A stretch of 64,000 bases of DNA from Endomychus coccineus (Eukaryota; Arthropoda; Insecta; Coleoptera; Endomychidae): NCBI GenBank assembly GCA_958510875.1, contig OY294068.1, forward strand, positions 151,068,388 to 151,132,387, read 5' to 3'. Numbering within the stretch: the first letter of the stretch is position 1; every line of letters begins with the position of its first letter. Position numbers and translations under genes: made by a program. Below are positions 31,831 through 44,283 of the stretch, piece after piece. The notes under the pieces are model-generated. The model saw nothing but the letters and a program-made list of their open reading frames with translations, was not told where the DNA came from and made no database searches.

Positions 31831-32559
31831 TCAAAGAAACGGATTCCGTAATTTCACACACATAAAGAAATGTGAACAGAGAGAACAGATAATAATTGAA
31901 AAAATAAATGATGAATGTGCTGCTATTTTAATATGGAATTATTATCGCTCATCTCTTCACATCTCTGTTAGATTTACCACGCTTCAGTATCGATTTCATT
32001 ATCAAGACGTGATTGCGATTTAATTTCAGTTTTGAGATTCATTCCCACGATAGAAGATGTTCATGGAAGAAGCTATAACATGCATTATGATAATTGCAAT
32101 CATCAGATCACTAAAGGAAATTTGAGCTAGAAATGCGTCTGGGCCATAACCTAGGCCAACATAAATTGTTATCGTTGGGTATCTTCGGAGAAAAACTAGG
32201 CATATACACATATAACCAAACGTTTGCAACATTGAGATATGCATGGGTATGTTTATTGATATTCAACTTACGTAAACAAATTCCACAACTTCTACCAGTA
32301 TAGTAAGAAAAGCTCAACACCAGATGAATAACGTTCCAAGGATTGATTTATTCATTCGAAGTGTACCACTGACGTTCAAAAATAAGCAATTTTCAATGAA
32401 ACTAATGATCAGTATTTCCTTCATGTGCCTCTATGCATGATGTAGATTAAATGGTCAAGCTGGGCTTCCGGAAGTCTCTACCTTTCTTCAACAGGAAAGT
32501 CTTTCAGTTCTCGTACCATACAGGGGAATTTTTATTCTTGTTTTATAGGATGTCTCAGG
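31831..32559. other. No recognised gene
   Basis: Two overlapping minus-strand frames (32026-32244, 32111-32320) show no motif. Confidence 0.3.
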
Positions 32560-32870
32560 CATGATCAATGAGATTCATGTAAGAGGAATCCGATGGCCAC
32601 CAATACTCCCAATCTTCGAGAAACTTACGTACTTGTGCTGTTCGATGCGGATTTGCGTTGCAGAACCAGTACTAGTACCAACCCAAAACATTGTACTCTT
32701 CAAATGGTGGGATACATGGTTGAATTGTTTCCAGACAAGTGTTCTTCATGAATCGGAAACCAAGCAAAGAGTGCAGTCCAATGGGTATTGGGGCCGTAAA
32801 TTCTTGAGAAAAGTGCTTTCTCTTCGGAATGTTATCAGAAATATAGTATACTTCATAGATAGTTGTTGAA
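32560..32870 (-). pseudogene. Possible Tc1-like or IS630-type transposase remnant
   Basis: On the minus strand the end of the region reads QVRKFLEDWEYWWPSDSSYM then NLIDHA, which resembles the Tc1 catalytic stretch (R-x-FLED ... WP-x-SPD-x-NPIEH) with several changes. The upstream part cannot be aligned with confidence. The plus-strand frame 32561-32869 over the same bases has no motif and is taken as a shadow. Confidence 0.3.
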
Positions 32871-33344
32871 GTTGCTTATATTGTTTATAAACAATAAATT
32901 AACGATTTGATTAGCTCATTCTTGAGATTACATAAGAATGTTAAATTTGACCATTTTTAATCGGGTAAAGACTATTTTAGGTCAGTGAACATATGAAACT
33001 AGTTATATGAATATATGAATTCGACCAAGACTCCAAGCTTAGGGTCGTTTTCGGATAACTTTGGCATTCTGAGTTCTATTTTATCGTCAATATCTTCCAA
33101 CGTATTCACACAAATTTGCCAATTTGTTATGAGCGAATTTACAAATTTGACCAAAATGTCGAGTTTCTAGTCTAGTCTTACATTAGTTGTCATCGTCACT
33201 AACATCAGAATAAATATCATTATTATCTTCTTCTATGTTATCATTTTTTTTTGTATTAGTTTCGAAATACGTAACTGCGATCCAAATTCTCCACATTCAA
33301 ACCACGTGTTATTGTTCCCGAAAGTCATTGAGTAACGACAAAAA
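32871..33344. other. No recognised gene
   Basis: AT-rich with no frame or repeat of note. Confidence 0.3.
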
Positions 33345-34165
33345 TAGACATATATCCTAATACCCCTAATTAAGATATCTTACTCTGTTGTATATTAAGA
33401 ATTCAATCAAACAATCAATCACTAGGAATAATGGAAAAAGTAATAATGTAAAATTGGGTTTCACAGGAATATTTTGAATCATTTTAGGAGTTAGGATTCC
33501 ATTAGAAATATTTCAATTGCTAATCGAATATTTCTGTACAAAATTGAATAGAATCAGCCATTTTGTGATGACGATCTATTATAAGCTAAAAATACAAAAA
33601 TAAAAAAATTATAAGTTTTTATATGTAAAAACTACTGTAACCTTTTGATGAATGATTTCTTCGATTGGAGTGAAACGGGAAACCTTTGACATTTTTCACT
33701 TTTCCAAGAATGCTCGAATTCTATTTTCCAATCCTCCTGTTTTTGTTTGCCATGAAATGTTCACTCCTGCAAGTCTTCCCGGGAGACAGACATGATACTA
33801 CCCTAATTAATATATTTCACTCTGATGTTTATTAAGAATATGATCAAACAATCAATCGCTAGGAATAATAAAGAGCAATAACATAAAATTTGGTTTCACC
33901 AAAATATTTTGAATCATTCTAGGTAGGCACAAGGCGGATAAGAACAATGCGTTAGGATTATATTGAGAATATTCCAATTGCTAATCGTATATTTCTTCAC
34001 AAAATTTAATAGAATCAGCTATCATTTGATAGCAATCTATAATAAACTGAAAATAGTAAAATAAAACGATAGAAATCTTCATAAGGAAAAATACTTCAAC
34101 CTATTGATGTAAAAAATAGCTTGTTTATTCATACAATGAATTATTCCTTCCAACGAAGTCAAACG
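33345..34165 (+). repeat. Diverged direct duplication, two units about 440 bases apart
   Basis: Unit 1 (about 33345-33685) and unit 2 (about 33787-34165) share, in the same order, CCTAATTAA, AATCAAACAATCAATC, CTAGGAATAAT, ATATTTTGAATCATT, TTCAATTGCTAATCG-type and AATAGAATCAGC blocks and AACGGGA. Similarity is moderate by eye, with small insertions. No coding sequence. Confidence 0.75.
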
Positions 34166-34274
34166 GGAAGATGGTGAAAATTACATGAAAAGTATTCTGA
34201 AGAACGTCATGCAAGTAAAACGAAGAAGACTACCTCCATGTGACAATATGAAAAACACGTTCAGATAAATGCTT

Positions 34275-34500
34275 CAAAAAGTTTCGATATCGGTCCTTAA
34301 AATTCAGTTTCAGCCGATATCAGTCCATCAAATATGGTCAAATATCGATATAACCCTTTCAAATACAGTCGACTTTCGATACATATCCTTCTAATATAGT
34401 AAATGCACTTTATTGGACATTTAAATAATAAATACCACTATGGTGCAGTTAAATCCTTCAAATATCGATGTAACCCTTCAAATACAGTCAAATATGCCAA
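34275..34500 (+). repeat. Imperfect minisatellite with CCTTCAAATA and ATATCGAT motifs
   Basis: Units built from CCTTCAAATACAGTC and AAATATCGATATAACC recur four to five times with variation over about 220 bases. The open frame 34440-34625 begins inside this repeat and is not credible as a gene. Confidence 0.65.
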
Positions 34501-34965
34501 GCAATAGACGATGGTGTAATGTTAAATTTGCAGAAATTAATACCTGGAAAAAATATGAGCTCATAGGGTATAAAGGTGAGTTTCTGTTTCATGCAACTCG
34601 ATACGAAATGATGAGCATAACCTAAAACGTAGGCAAAGTTGCAAAAAGCAGTTTTTCTCAAATAAGTAAAACACTATAGCTCGGATCAAAAAAAGTTAAA
34701 TAAGAAAGTTGTAGGTATCAAATAGATCTATTGATTTGCTAATTTGATGATTAATGATATCTTTCATACTTTTCGAGTTATATTGAAAAAACCGTCAAAA
34801 ATTGGGGTATCGAGAAGTTTCAACTATCAAGTTTCCATACTTGTTACCTACTGTACGTAAAGCCCATGGCCAGCTTAAAAAGCTTTTTTTTTCAATTTAA
34901 AGTAGGGTTTGTATATTTTTCGAAATATATCGATTTTTCGATAAAGGGCGCTCTCATAAATTCAA

Positions 34966-35698
34966 ACTGAAAATCAGGGAAATTTCGTCATTTTTATACA
35001 AAATTGCTCATTGTTCACGCGACTATCGTTTTATACATAAGAGATGTTGGCAGTCGTGTTATTCGATCCAATATAGACCAAGACTAGGAAATTTGTGGAA
35101 CACTGTGGAAAACCTGAAAAGAAAATCTTTCCACGTCATTGAAATTATCGTGTGATAAGTCGCTATAGCGGGTTGTGTGGTCGGTAATTACGAATTTGAC
35201 ATCAAAAACGTTTGAAAATATCATTAGGATTATGTGGAAAATGAAGGAACTATAAAAAAATACAAGCATCTTTGTTTTAACTCATACAAGTTTGTAACTG
35301 AAATTTGTAATTTTCTTCGATTTTTCTGAATTTTCAAAAATTACTTTTAATTTTTGTGATTTAACGTGCACATCGAAAACACAAATACTAATCAACACGA
35401 TACTCAAACATTACATTTGAAAAAAATAAGGTTTCATAAAAAAAAATTCCGGAAAATGATATTTTTCATTTCGTAATCTGCGACCACAAAAACCCCTATA
35501 GCGACTTATCACATGATAATTTCAATGACGTGAAAAGATTTTCTTTTCAGATTTTCCACAGTTTTCCGCAAATTTAACTAGTTTTGATCTACTTCGGATC
35601 GAAATACGCGACTGCCAACATCTTCTATGTATGAAATAAGAATCGCGTGAAAAATGAACAATTTGGTATGAAAATGACAGAATTTCTCTGATTTTCAG
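34966..35698. repeat. Large imperfect inverted repeat (fold-back element)
   Basis: Arms 34966-35204 and 35459-35698 (about 240 bases each) are inverse copies: CTGAAAATCAG edges, GATGTTGGCAGTCG, CTGAAAAGAAAATCTTT and GTGATAAGTCGCTATAG are shared. Identity is roughly 80 percent by eye. The centre is AT-rich and non-coding. It is likely an old fold-back transposon or MITE; no target duplication was found. Confidence 0.75.
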
Positions 35699-36600
35699 CT
35701 CATTGAATGAGTTTTCCTGGAAAATGATCTCGTTTTCATGTTCAGCGATCCGAGAAACACATTTTTTTTTAATTTCAAAGTTATCTTAAAAAGAGGGTGA
35801 AAATAGGGTTAATTTAGCATTTAGAGGTGAATGGGAGGCAATGTACACTTAGCTCAACCCTTACCAATGATTCAAATCGGCCACAGAACATTATGCAGAA
35901 AGAATTTTTTTGATACGACCTCTTGCTTTTTTTTAGAAAGTTGTCCGGCTTATTGACTGGACTATATTATGCGAACTCTGAATAGTTTGTAGTTTATTAC
36001 ATAAAACAGAAATCGATATCGAACTACTCGAACGTTTCCTGAAACGCTGAAACGGAATGTTTGATGCAGATCATTTCATAGCTCTTAAATGAAGCGGAAA
36101 ATATATTCTCGAGATTGGATGATTTAGTACACATACAATTTTAACTGCCAGCACTGAAGCTATTCCAAAATATGGCACCAAGATGTTATCAAACTCTAAA
36201 CAGTCAGATTATATCGTATTTATGCATAACTTTATGAAACACATTTCGGAACATTTGTTGCGATAATTTAACTGCAACGGCAATTTCGATACTCGAACTT
36301 TAAATGTATTCACCAATCAGCTAAGATTAAAAGGATATCAGTACCTTTAGGAATATATTATATTTGTTATCTCCGAAATCAGAGTCCGCAAAATATATCA
36401 CAGAAAATGATGGAAGAAATGTGATGTACCTAATGCATAGTGTATTCCAAATTCGGATTGAATGTATAACCTTTCGAGCCAATATCGAGTATAGCCGATG
36501 CAATTGCTGCTTTTCACAAAGTTTCATAGCACGGTTATTGTAACGTACAATTTGTTACAATAGCCAAATGTACAAGGCGGGCAAATTTTGATGTTTTGTA
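35699..36600. other. No recognised gene
   Basis: Open frame 36327-36527 lacks motifs. No repeats noticed. Confidence 0.35.
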
Positions 36601-36792
36601 TACAGTGTCCCCATTAAAGTCTGCACCATATACTTCCCATATTTTTTGGATGGTCTTGGTGTTTACTCATTCATATCTATAGTTTTAATAAAAAATACAC
36701 TTGCTATAAATTTTCGCAAAGTTCGTTCTTATTGAACAAAACGTGACATGTTTCACCAAACATTGGCTTTATCGAACTATGGTTTTACAAAT

Positions 36793-37997
36793 AGTCTAGG
36801 AGCCAGAGCGATATTGATGGTCTGAACATTAACCCGATGGCACTATGGTTTATCGTTAGAGGACGGTTCAATGAACAAATCATCTCACAGACCGAATTTT
36901 CCTCGTCTGCTAGATGAGATCACGAGATACAGCATCCGCATTTTTTTTTTGACTGGAGGTTAACCCTTTCCAAGTTGCGGTTATTTTGCCATTCTTATAC
37001 ACTTCCATCATGTGCCATCATTTTCTATCGTGTCCGTTTATGAGGCCGACCAGTTAAAATTGGACCGAGAATGGACTACAAGTTAACCCTCCCAAACCTG
37101 GTGGAAAATGTTCATTGGTGTTGTCAATTGTTAACATACCCTATGCCATCAAAAGTTATCAGTCCATTTCCGAGTAATTGGTCATTATTTGAACCAAAAC
37201 TGTTTCTTTTTTTCATTTTGTGGATAAAACTTGCGGGTTACAAGATAACATGATGGCACCATGTTAAATAACTTCATTGGAGGTCAAATAAAGATTTAAA
37301 ATTATTGCCATCACTCCTTGCCTATTTCAACCCGCCAAGACCCCCTAAAACCACCCCCCAAAAAAATATGAATAGTATGGATAATATGATCAATTTTATG
37401 ATAAATTAGTCAATTATTGAGATTCTGGCGGGGTTTAAAATCGAAACGCCTGTTTTTGTTTTTTTTTTGTTTTGGAGGGTGGTCTTATGGGTTTTTGGGG
37501 GGTTGAAATAGGCAAGGAGTGATGGCAATAATTTTATATCTTTATTTGACCTCCAATAAAGTTATGTAACATGGTGCCATCATGTTCCCTTGTAACCCGC
37601 ACGTTTTAACCACAAAATGAAAAAAAGAAACATTTTTGGTCCAAATAATGGCCAATTACTCGGAAATGGACCGATAACATTTGAAGGCATAGGGTATGTT
37701 AACAATTACATCCATTTTCGGGTCAATTTTAACTGGTTGGCCTTATGAACGGACACGATAAAAAATGATGGCACATGGTGAAAGTGAATAAGAATGGCAT
37801 GCTTTTCAAGTAACCGCAACTTGGAAAGGGTTAACCTCCAGTCAAAAAAAAAAATGCGGATGCTGTATCTCGAGATCTAACAGTCGGGGAAAATTCGGTC
37901 TGTGAGATAAATTGGTCATTGAACCGTTCTCTAACAATTAACCATAGTGCCATCGGGTTAATGTTCAGACCATCAATATCGCTCTGGCTCCTAGACT
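36793..37997. mobile_element. Fold-back element with about 550-bp arms, nested
   Basis: Left edge AGTCTAGGAGCCAGAGCGAT and right edge ATCGCTCTGGCTCCTAGACT are perfect inverse copies. The arms continue inward through GATGGCACTATGG, GGTTAACCCTTTCCAAGTTGCGG, TGATGGCACCATG and GGCAAGGAGTGATGG to near 37350 and 37470. The AT-rich centre is about 100 bases. No coding frame of note. Inserted in the outer 36601-39646 element. Confidence 0.85.
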
Positions 37998-38130
37998 AAA
38001 ACTATAATTTATTCCTTAAATATCAAAATTAAGATTAAGAAGGAGAAGATCAGTGAGGTACGTATACAGTAGGATAAGAGTTACTTACAAATATATGCAA
38101 TTGTTAAAGTCTTTACATATTCTTAAAAAC

Positions 38131-39278
38131 TGAAATTGCAATCATAAAAAATGTTGGCACGAGCGGTGCAAAATTCCAATAACTTTTTCATTCTTTTGAA
38201 AAGAGAGTATTTAATCTTATAAAATATTAAATGTATGTTAGATATAGGGAAACTGTCCAAAGAAGCCATTATTTCAATCAGAATTTAGTTTTCGCACCTT
38301 TCCTGAAAACAAAATATTTTGTTATTAGTAAATTTTGTTTAAACAGCAAGTTGGGCATGGCAAATAAATTGTAAGCTGTCACATTGTTAATCATCATACT
38401 ACTAAAATCACCTTAAGGAATATCATTTGATTCAATTAAATTTTGAAACAGAACACTAAACATTATTATGAACAATCGAATAAAAGGTAAACATAAACTA
38501 CACAATTCAAATTACATTTCAGTATCGTACCCTTCACGCTCATTACAAATAATAGTTCGTCAATCGTCTTTCAACTTCGTTCAAAGCGTATTTTAAAAAT
38601 TCAGGTTGAATGTTCCTACAGCACTCCCGAATGGTATCTTGCAATCATTGGATATTAATGAAAGGCTCCTTCTTTTAAACTTTTTGTTTAAGATAACCCC
38701 CACAGAGAGATATCCATGGGAGTTAATGTTAGTAATACTAGTCTTTCCATCTTTATCCACTACATTTAAAGAAAGAAACATTAAGTTTTTCGTCTTCGTT
38801 GTACTTACTAGGAATGTGCTGTTTTTTGAGCTCATTTTCTACACAAGCAATGCGGTCAAATTTTTTCATTATCCTAGATACAGTACTATTTTGAAAAGTT
38901 CTCTCTGGATGAGTTTCATTGAAAATATTAATATGGTGTATACTCGCTGCATATAAGGACAATTTCTATTTATTCGCAAAGGGATAACGTTGTATATGGT
39001 TATTACACTGAATATCTTGACTTCATACAACAATGACAATGTGACCGCTTACTTACAATTTTTTACCATGGCCCACTAGCTGTCTTAACAATTTACTAAT
39101 TACAAGATATGTTTCCAGAAAAGGTGCTATATCTAATGTCTAATTAAAACAATGGCTTCTTTTGATAGTATCCCTATATCTTACATGCATTTAATATTTT
39201 ATAAGATTAAAACAAAAACGATAAAATTATTGCAATTTTGCACCGCTTGTGCCAACATTTTTTATGGTTGCAATTTCA
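38131..39278 (-). mobile_element. DUF4817-type transposon derivative with about 170-bp inverted repeats, nested
   Basis: Left TGAAATTGCAATCATAAAAA and right edge (inverse TGAAATTGCAACCATAAAAA) continue through ATGTTGGCAC(G/A)AGCGGTGCAAAATT and AATATTAAATG. A decayed transposase N-terminus lies on the minus strand inside; the catalytic domain is gone. Confidence 0.7.
38593..38962 (-). pseudogene. DUF4817-type transposase N-terminus remnant
   Basis: On the minus strand from 38962: IHHINIFNETHPERTFQNST then VSRIMKKFDR, the typical N-terminal helix-turn-helix (N-x-x-H-P ... S-T-V-S-R-x-x-x-x-F), then KYNEDEKLNV, corresponding to the linker before the second helix-turn-helix. The second stretch (38835-38593) begins VVDKDGKTSITNIN and continues in a different frame. 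Catalytic residues absent. The element around it keeps its inverted repeats. Confidence 0.6.
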
Positions 39279-39646
39279 TTTTTTTTTATACGGAAAGTAG
39301 ATGAAATATTTATCATGGAACTGACATATGACGGTGAGTATTACACGAATGAATTAATTTTCACCAGGTAAGTAAACTTTGGATTTGTAAAAAATATTTT
39401 ATTTGATAAAAATATCAAAAACTTCATCCTAAACTTTTGAAAATTCGCACCCGTACCTACATAAAATTGCAGTAGAAACATGTCCTACAAATAATTTCTT
39501 CTCAAATTCGATTCAGGAATGCCATTTTCCGCCACGTCCTGCAACAAATGTCGCTTGAGTTATTTTTGCTGTAATTTTAACCGAAAACTGTTCCAGATAT
39601 CAAATTTTGACTCCCATATGGTGCGGACTTTGTTGGTGCCACTGTA

Positions 39647-41340
39647 TATGATAATTAGGTAACTGTTAGAGATACAGAAAACTTAAATGTTGAAAACACT
39701 TATAGCATCCTAATTTACCTAAATCACATTTTGGAAAGACACCGGTGACCGAACATCTTACGTGATGGGGCTTATGGGTTTGGCAAGACAACTAGTTGGA
39801 ATTGAGATAGGGAATAGTTCGCGTCGTGTTCTACGTGATGTTGGGTTGAAAATGTGATTTCGAGACTACGTTGAGAACGAAACGACATTGCATTGATTGG
39901 TCGTTCGTTGTGAATCTCGTCTTACGTCATATTTCACTTTGATTCTGAGCGGTAGGTTCAAGCTGTTGAATACTGAAATAAGTGAGGAAAGAAGGAATTA
40001 CAAGATCCAGTTTTGAAGAAACAGATGAAAAATGAAATGGAGAGAATAATCAATGAAACTAATTAAGAGCGGTTTATGGAATTGTGCAACAATTATCGTT
40101 GAAATTACAAGGGGCAAATTAAATTGATTTTGCATCAATGATAAATTTGGATATATTATTGTAGATCTGAAACACATTGTTTTTTGAACTAGGTGTTGTA
40201 TTCAGGATGAAGGAACAATTAAAATGTGGGCCTACTTTTACGGAAGGAATTTAGAAATCAACACAAACATGACAATAGAATCATCAAACAACCTACTGAA
40301 GACTGACCTTGTAGAGAGAAATGCAAGGGTAACTATTGAGAAGCTACTGAACACAATCGGCAATCTAATAGACATAAAATGTGAAAGAGGATTATGAAAC
40401 GCCTAAATGCGAACAACTACCATGACTCAAAAGCTAACAAGGAACCAAAAGCAATTGAGGATAATGTGGAGGTAAGATAAGAATCACAGGTATATGAACG
40501 AGGCGAAGTCATTAAGATATCCTAACACAACATATACTGTTAATTCAAAGCAATGTATTAACATTTCATAAGAGAATTTTCAGCCGTATGTTTAGTAAAT
40601 TATACAGAAGATTCAGCCTTTGAAACAATGTCTACAATTTTTCATTATCATAAAATTCTAAATATGAACCTATTGTAGAATCTAGTTATTTATTTATATA
40701 TGTTATACATATCATAAATAAGAATTTGATGAATAAAAGATTGAACTTACAATATTTTTTAAGAATAATTTTTTCAATTAATACTCTCATTATAAGCCTG
40801 ATAAGTAATTTTTTTTGTATGCCCATAAATAAAACATAGCACATAACTTTATTACTTTTCACATACATTAAATTTTAACTCTTGCATGTAATATACAATT
40901 TGGGTATCTTACATTAATGTAATATTAATTAAGAAATATCAAATTTAAATATTTAAACTGTATTCATGCTACATTAACAGCAACATTTTAATCAACATAT
41001 TGAATGCAATTAAACGAAATGGTCATTTTCACAATTATTGACAAAACTCGCATATAAATGAAATATTGTGTAGAAACAATTAACCTGAATTCGATATATT
41101 GTAATAATCAAAATATTGATTCCGTTTAATTATGTTCAAGAATATGTTAATTATTAATTATGAAAGATTTTGTTCGTATGGACAACGACGGAATCAGAAT
41201 TTGCGTTATTTGCATTACTTATAATCCAGTAGCACCGTCGACCGAATCCTCTGAGAATCCGCCAAAATATGATATGGCTGGAATGTGATCATTTTCACAG
41301 ATTAATGAATAAAAAGCACTTCTATTTTATCTGAAAATGC
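39647..41340. other. No recognised gene
   Basis: AT-rich. Open frame 40686-40868 has no motif. The stretch 41170-41290 is somewhat richer in GC and unique in the window. Confidence 0.35.
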
Positions 41341-42482
41341 CGTTGGAAATTATCCGGGTGTTTTCATTCATTTGAATTAATTTTGAAATAAAGCCTCTAA
41401 TCGAATAAATACAGGTGATCAAAGTCATAGATAATTTGAATACGCGTCGATGAGCCAAGGTAGAAGTCATTTGAAGGTTATGGACCCGAGATAAGGCCCA
41501 TTTTGTGATTTTTTTCGATTTACAAAATATTTTTTTGAATAGAAAAAAGATTTTTAAAATATTTTGTTTTTAAGTGGAAAGTTTGCATTTTTATTCTACT
41601 TTTCACTTGATTTTTTCGGCGTCAAAATTTGAATTTCGCGAAAAACCGTAAAATTGCGATTGCACGCTGAAAAATTCATATTTTGACTCAAAACAAAATG
41701 CATTTTGTAGATTCTGACAAATATTACCTGAAATAATAATCAAATCATATGATGCTATGGATGCCGAATTTTGGCGAGACTTTGAAAATTTTTGAACTAG
41801 TAAAATTGGAGATACTTTGAGGTTAGAACATTCGAAAAAAAAAACAAATTCAAGATACTGTTAGAGCTTTTTTGAGCTATTGTAGATCAATTTTGCTTCA
41901 CTAGAAGTCTAGATATTCATGTAAACGTGTTGGGGCCTGTAGCGGACCCAATTTTGGGGCCAGCGTAAAAATCAAAATTCGATGGGAAGTAGATGACTTC
42001 CTCTATCTGAATCCAAAAGTGTGACCTCCAAGCAATCATAGAGAAAAGTCCAGAGCGAGTCAAAGAAGAAAAATTATCATGCAAACTATCATTCTTTATA
42101 CCCCGCCAAAATTCGAGATCCATAGCAAAATGTGATTTGATGGTGATATTTGTCAAAATCTACGAAATGCACTTTGGTCAAAATATTCGTTTTCGGCGTG
42201 CAATCTGATTTTACGGTTTTTCGCGAAATTTAAATTTTGGCAACAAAGAAAAGTAGAAAACTATTTTTACAATCTTTTTTCTATTTACAAAGAAATATTT
42301 TGTAAACCGTAAAAAAGTCACAGAATGGGCTTTATTTCGGGTCCATAACCTTCAAATGACTTATCTCATTCGACGCTATTCAAATTATCTATGACTATTA
42401 TCTCTCATGTTTTTTTGATTGGAGGCTTTATTTCAAAATTAATTCAAATAAATGAAAAAACCTGGAACATTTCCAGTTTTTC
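41341..42482. repeat. Large fold-back repeat with about 400-450-bp arms
   Basis: Arms 41341-41785 and 42090-42482 are inverse copies. Shared blocks include TTGAATTAATTTTGAAATAA, AGTCATAGATAATTTGAATA, GGTTATGGACCCGA, TTTCGCGAAAAACCGTAAAA and GAATTTTGGCG. The 300-base centre holds an open minus frame (41917-42156) without motif. Class unknown. Confidence 0.8.
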
Positions 42483-43433
42483 CGTATGAAAATGAACATA
42501 ATTTTTCTAGCGGTACTCCAGGACTTAACTATTTTTCCAGTTTTTAGAGCATTCAAAAACATAAGATAACATACAAATTACCCATATCAAATTTTAAAAT
42601 CAACTTTAGTGACCGTGCAATTGGACTATAATCTCAAATAGTATTTAAACAGAAACATCTTGATTACTTGATAGCTGCAAGGTCCTTAATACTTTAATAG
42701 TATTTTTAGTGAATACGAGTAAGTATTTCTAATGATGATAACTTTCATGGCGATAGGTTCTCAAAGTTGAATAATTTAAAAGATGAAGTTTCAGCTTTCA
42801 CCATAACTCGGTAAATCTACGGTGTTAACTGTGAGGTTAATTTAATGCTCCTTGTAAGATTGCACTAAGTACTCGTCTTATGGGTGAACACTAAAACGTA
42901 GTTGATATTGATAGAATGGATTAAACGAATAATAGAACCATTGTCGATTCAATCAATATCTAACAAGTTCCCTAAGGTAGTACAGCGTAAATACATCGTA
43001 TAAACAAGATACTGCATACATTAATACCAGTTAGGTATAAACAGTCACGACCTGATGAATTAGTAAGATAATGCTAGTTTGAAATCAATTATATTATCCT
43101 TATAGAGGCATAACTAACTCCGGAGGTAGCCTACATACACAGGTACAGGGTAATATATCGATTGATATAATTCGATGCTTCATCGAGATAATACCCTATA
43201 CTTGGAATCTTTTACGCTATCCCACACCTTGGATAATGCAACAACAAAAGATGCCGCTGAATTAAGTATTAGTTTCAGCTACCCTATCTATTTAGAGTAT
43301 TTCAGTCAAATATTTACACTTGCCTCTGAGCGAGAAATGTTAAAATCCACAGCTTTATCCATTGAACTTATTTTAAATTTTTGGGATATCTGTCAATTAT
43401 TATGTATTTCATAATGATTCTGGACCCAGGTAT
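42483..43433. other. No recognised gene
   Basis: Open frame 43175-43414 (79 codons) has no motif and ends against the Penelope palindrome. Confidence 0.35.
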
Positions 43434-43490
43434 GAATTATATATAAATTCTCGAGAAATAGTTCACACTAACACATACGCTTATTATTTT

Positions 43491-43538
43491 CGTCATTACG
43501 TAGGTACGTTTCGTTCTCACGACCATCATCAGAAGACG
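43491..43538 (-). ncRNA. Hammerhead ribozyme-like motif, Penelope copy 2, left arm
   Basis: Minus strand, in order: CGUCUU (stem I 5'), CUGAUGA core, U then GGUC-GUGA-GAAC (stem II, one mismatch), GAAA core, C-GUACCUAC-G (stem III), UA completing a GUA triplet, AUGACG (stem I 3', pairs with CGUCUU except one position). Every core element of a type I hammerhead is present. The extra U after CUGAUGA is unusual. Hammerheads are documented in Penelope-like elements; activity here is unproven. Confidence 0.65.
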
Positions 43539-43880
43539 TATCAATGTCTAAAACGGGATATCTTAGAGCTAATTGTATCAGAAATAAGCGTCTTTATCGC
43601 ACCAATTTCAATTACAAATGCTCACGTCGCTGAAACGAAAAGAAACAAGAATAATCGTAATTGTAACACATTAATTTTCTTATGATGTACGAATCCATGT
43701 CAAACAAAGTCTATATACGACTGAAACCAAAAAATATATCCACTTTCGAACCAGATATTCGAGATTTATGAGGTAATAGAAAAATATTGTGAGACCTTAT
43801 TAACAATATCGCTATTTGAGCATTGTACTTGAAAAATATTTTTCACATTATAAAGACGCATGTAGAAATTTTCAAGGGTT

Positions 43881-44081
43881 TCAAGTAAGAAAATAAGTAT
43901 AAATCTGGCTTGATGACTGAAAGTCTGTTCTATAATTTACACAGTTGGAGTCACGTTTTATGTGAAACCTCTCCAGAATGGATCTTTTATGATAATTGGT
44001 TTCCTCAGGTAAAATATCAATATTTTTGTAATCGAATTGATAGTTATGATCAAAACAGTGTTTAGCAAAGGCGGTGGAATT
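43881..44081 (-). pseudogene. Penelope-like endonuclease C-terminal fragment
   Basis: 67 codons on the minus strand: FAKHCFDHNYQFDYKNIDIL then TNYHKRSILERFHIKRDS, ending in TGA at 43881-43883. This is the region after the GIY-YIG core (A-x-H-x-x-x-x-x-H-x-F ... E-x-x-x-x-x-R-x-x-x-E-x-x-x-I), with the catalytic Glu position in the R-S-I-L-E segment. The same segment is at 62652-62852 (plus) and about 61935-62110 (minus). The GIY-YIG motif itself is missing here. Confidence 0.75.
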
Positions 44082-44283
44082 ATCTGAGTTTTTGTTGGTA
44101 TATTATAAGAAAATTGCTAAGTAGTGGATTCTTAATACATATAAAACATTAATGTGTTACAATTTCGATTATTCGTGTTTCTGTTTGTTTTCGCGACGTG
44201 GGCATTTTAAGTTGAAATTAGTGCTATAAGGACACTTCGTGCTGATACAATTAGTTTCAAGAGATTCCGTTTTGACATTGATA

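Larger units (their letters stand above)
36601..39646. mobile_element. Tc1/mariner-type element expanded by two nested insertions
   Basis: The left end TACAGTGTCCCCATTAAAGT and the right end (reverse complement TACAGTGGCACCAACAAAGT) are inverse copies that continue through CGCACCATAT. TA flanks both sides (36599-36600, 39647-39648). Two further inverted-repeat elements, 36793-37997 and 38131-39278, lie inside. Without them the outer element is about 700 bases and non-coding, so it is MITE-like. Confidence 0.65.

Noticed and set aside
32561..32869. 102-codon plus-strand frame as a gene
   Set aside because: Its antisense gives a weak transposase-like pattern, and the frame itself has no motif.
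33345..34165. CRISPR-like repeated structure
   Set aside because: There are only two long, diverged units with no short identical repeats or spacers, and the context is eukaryotic.
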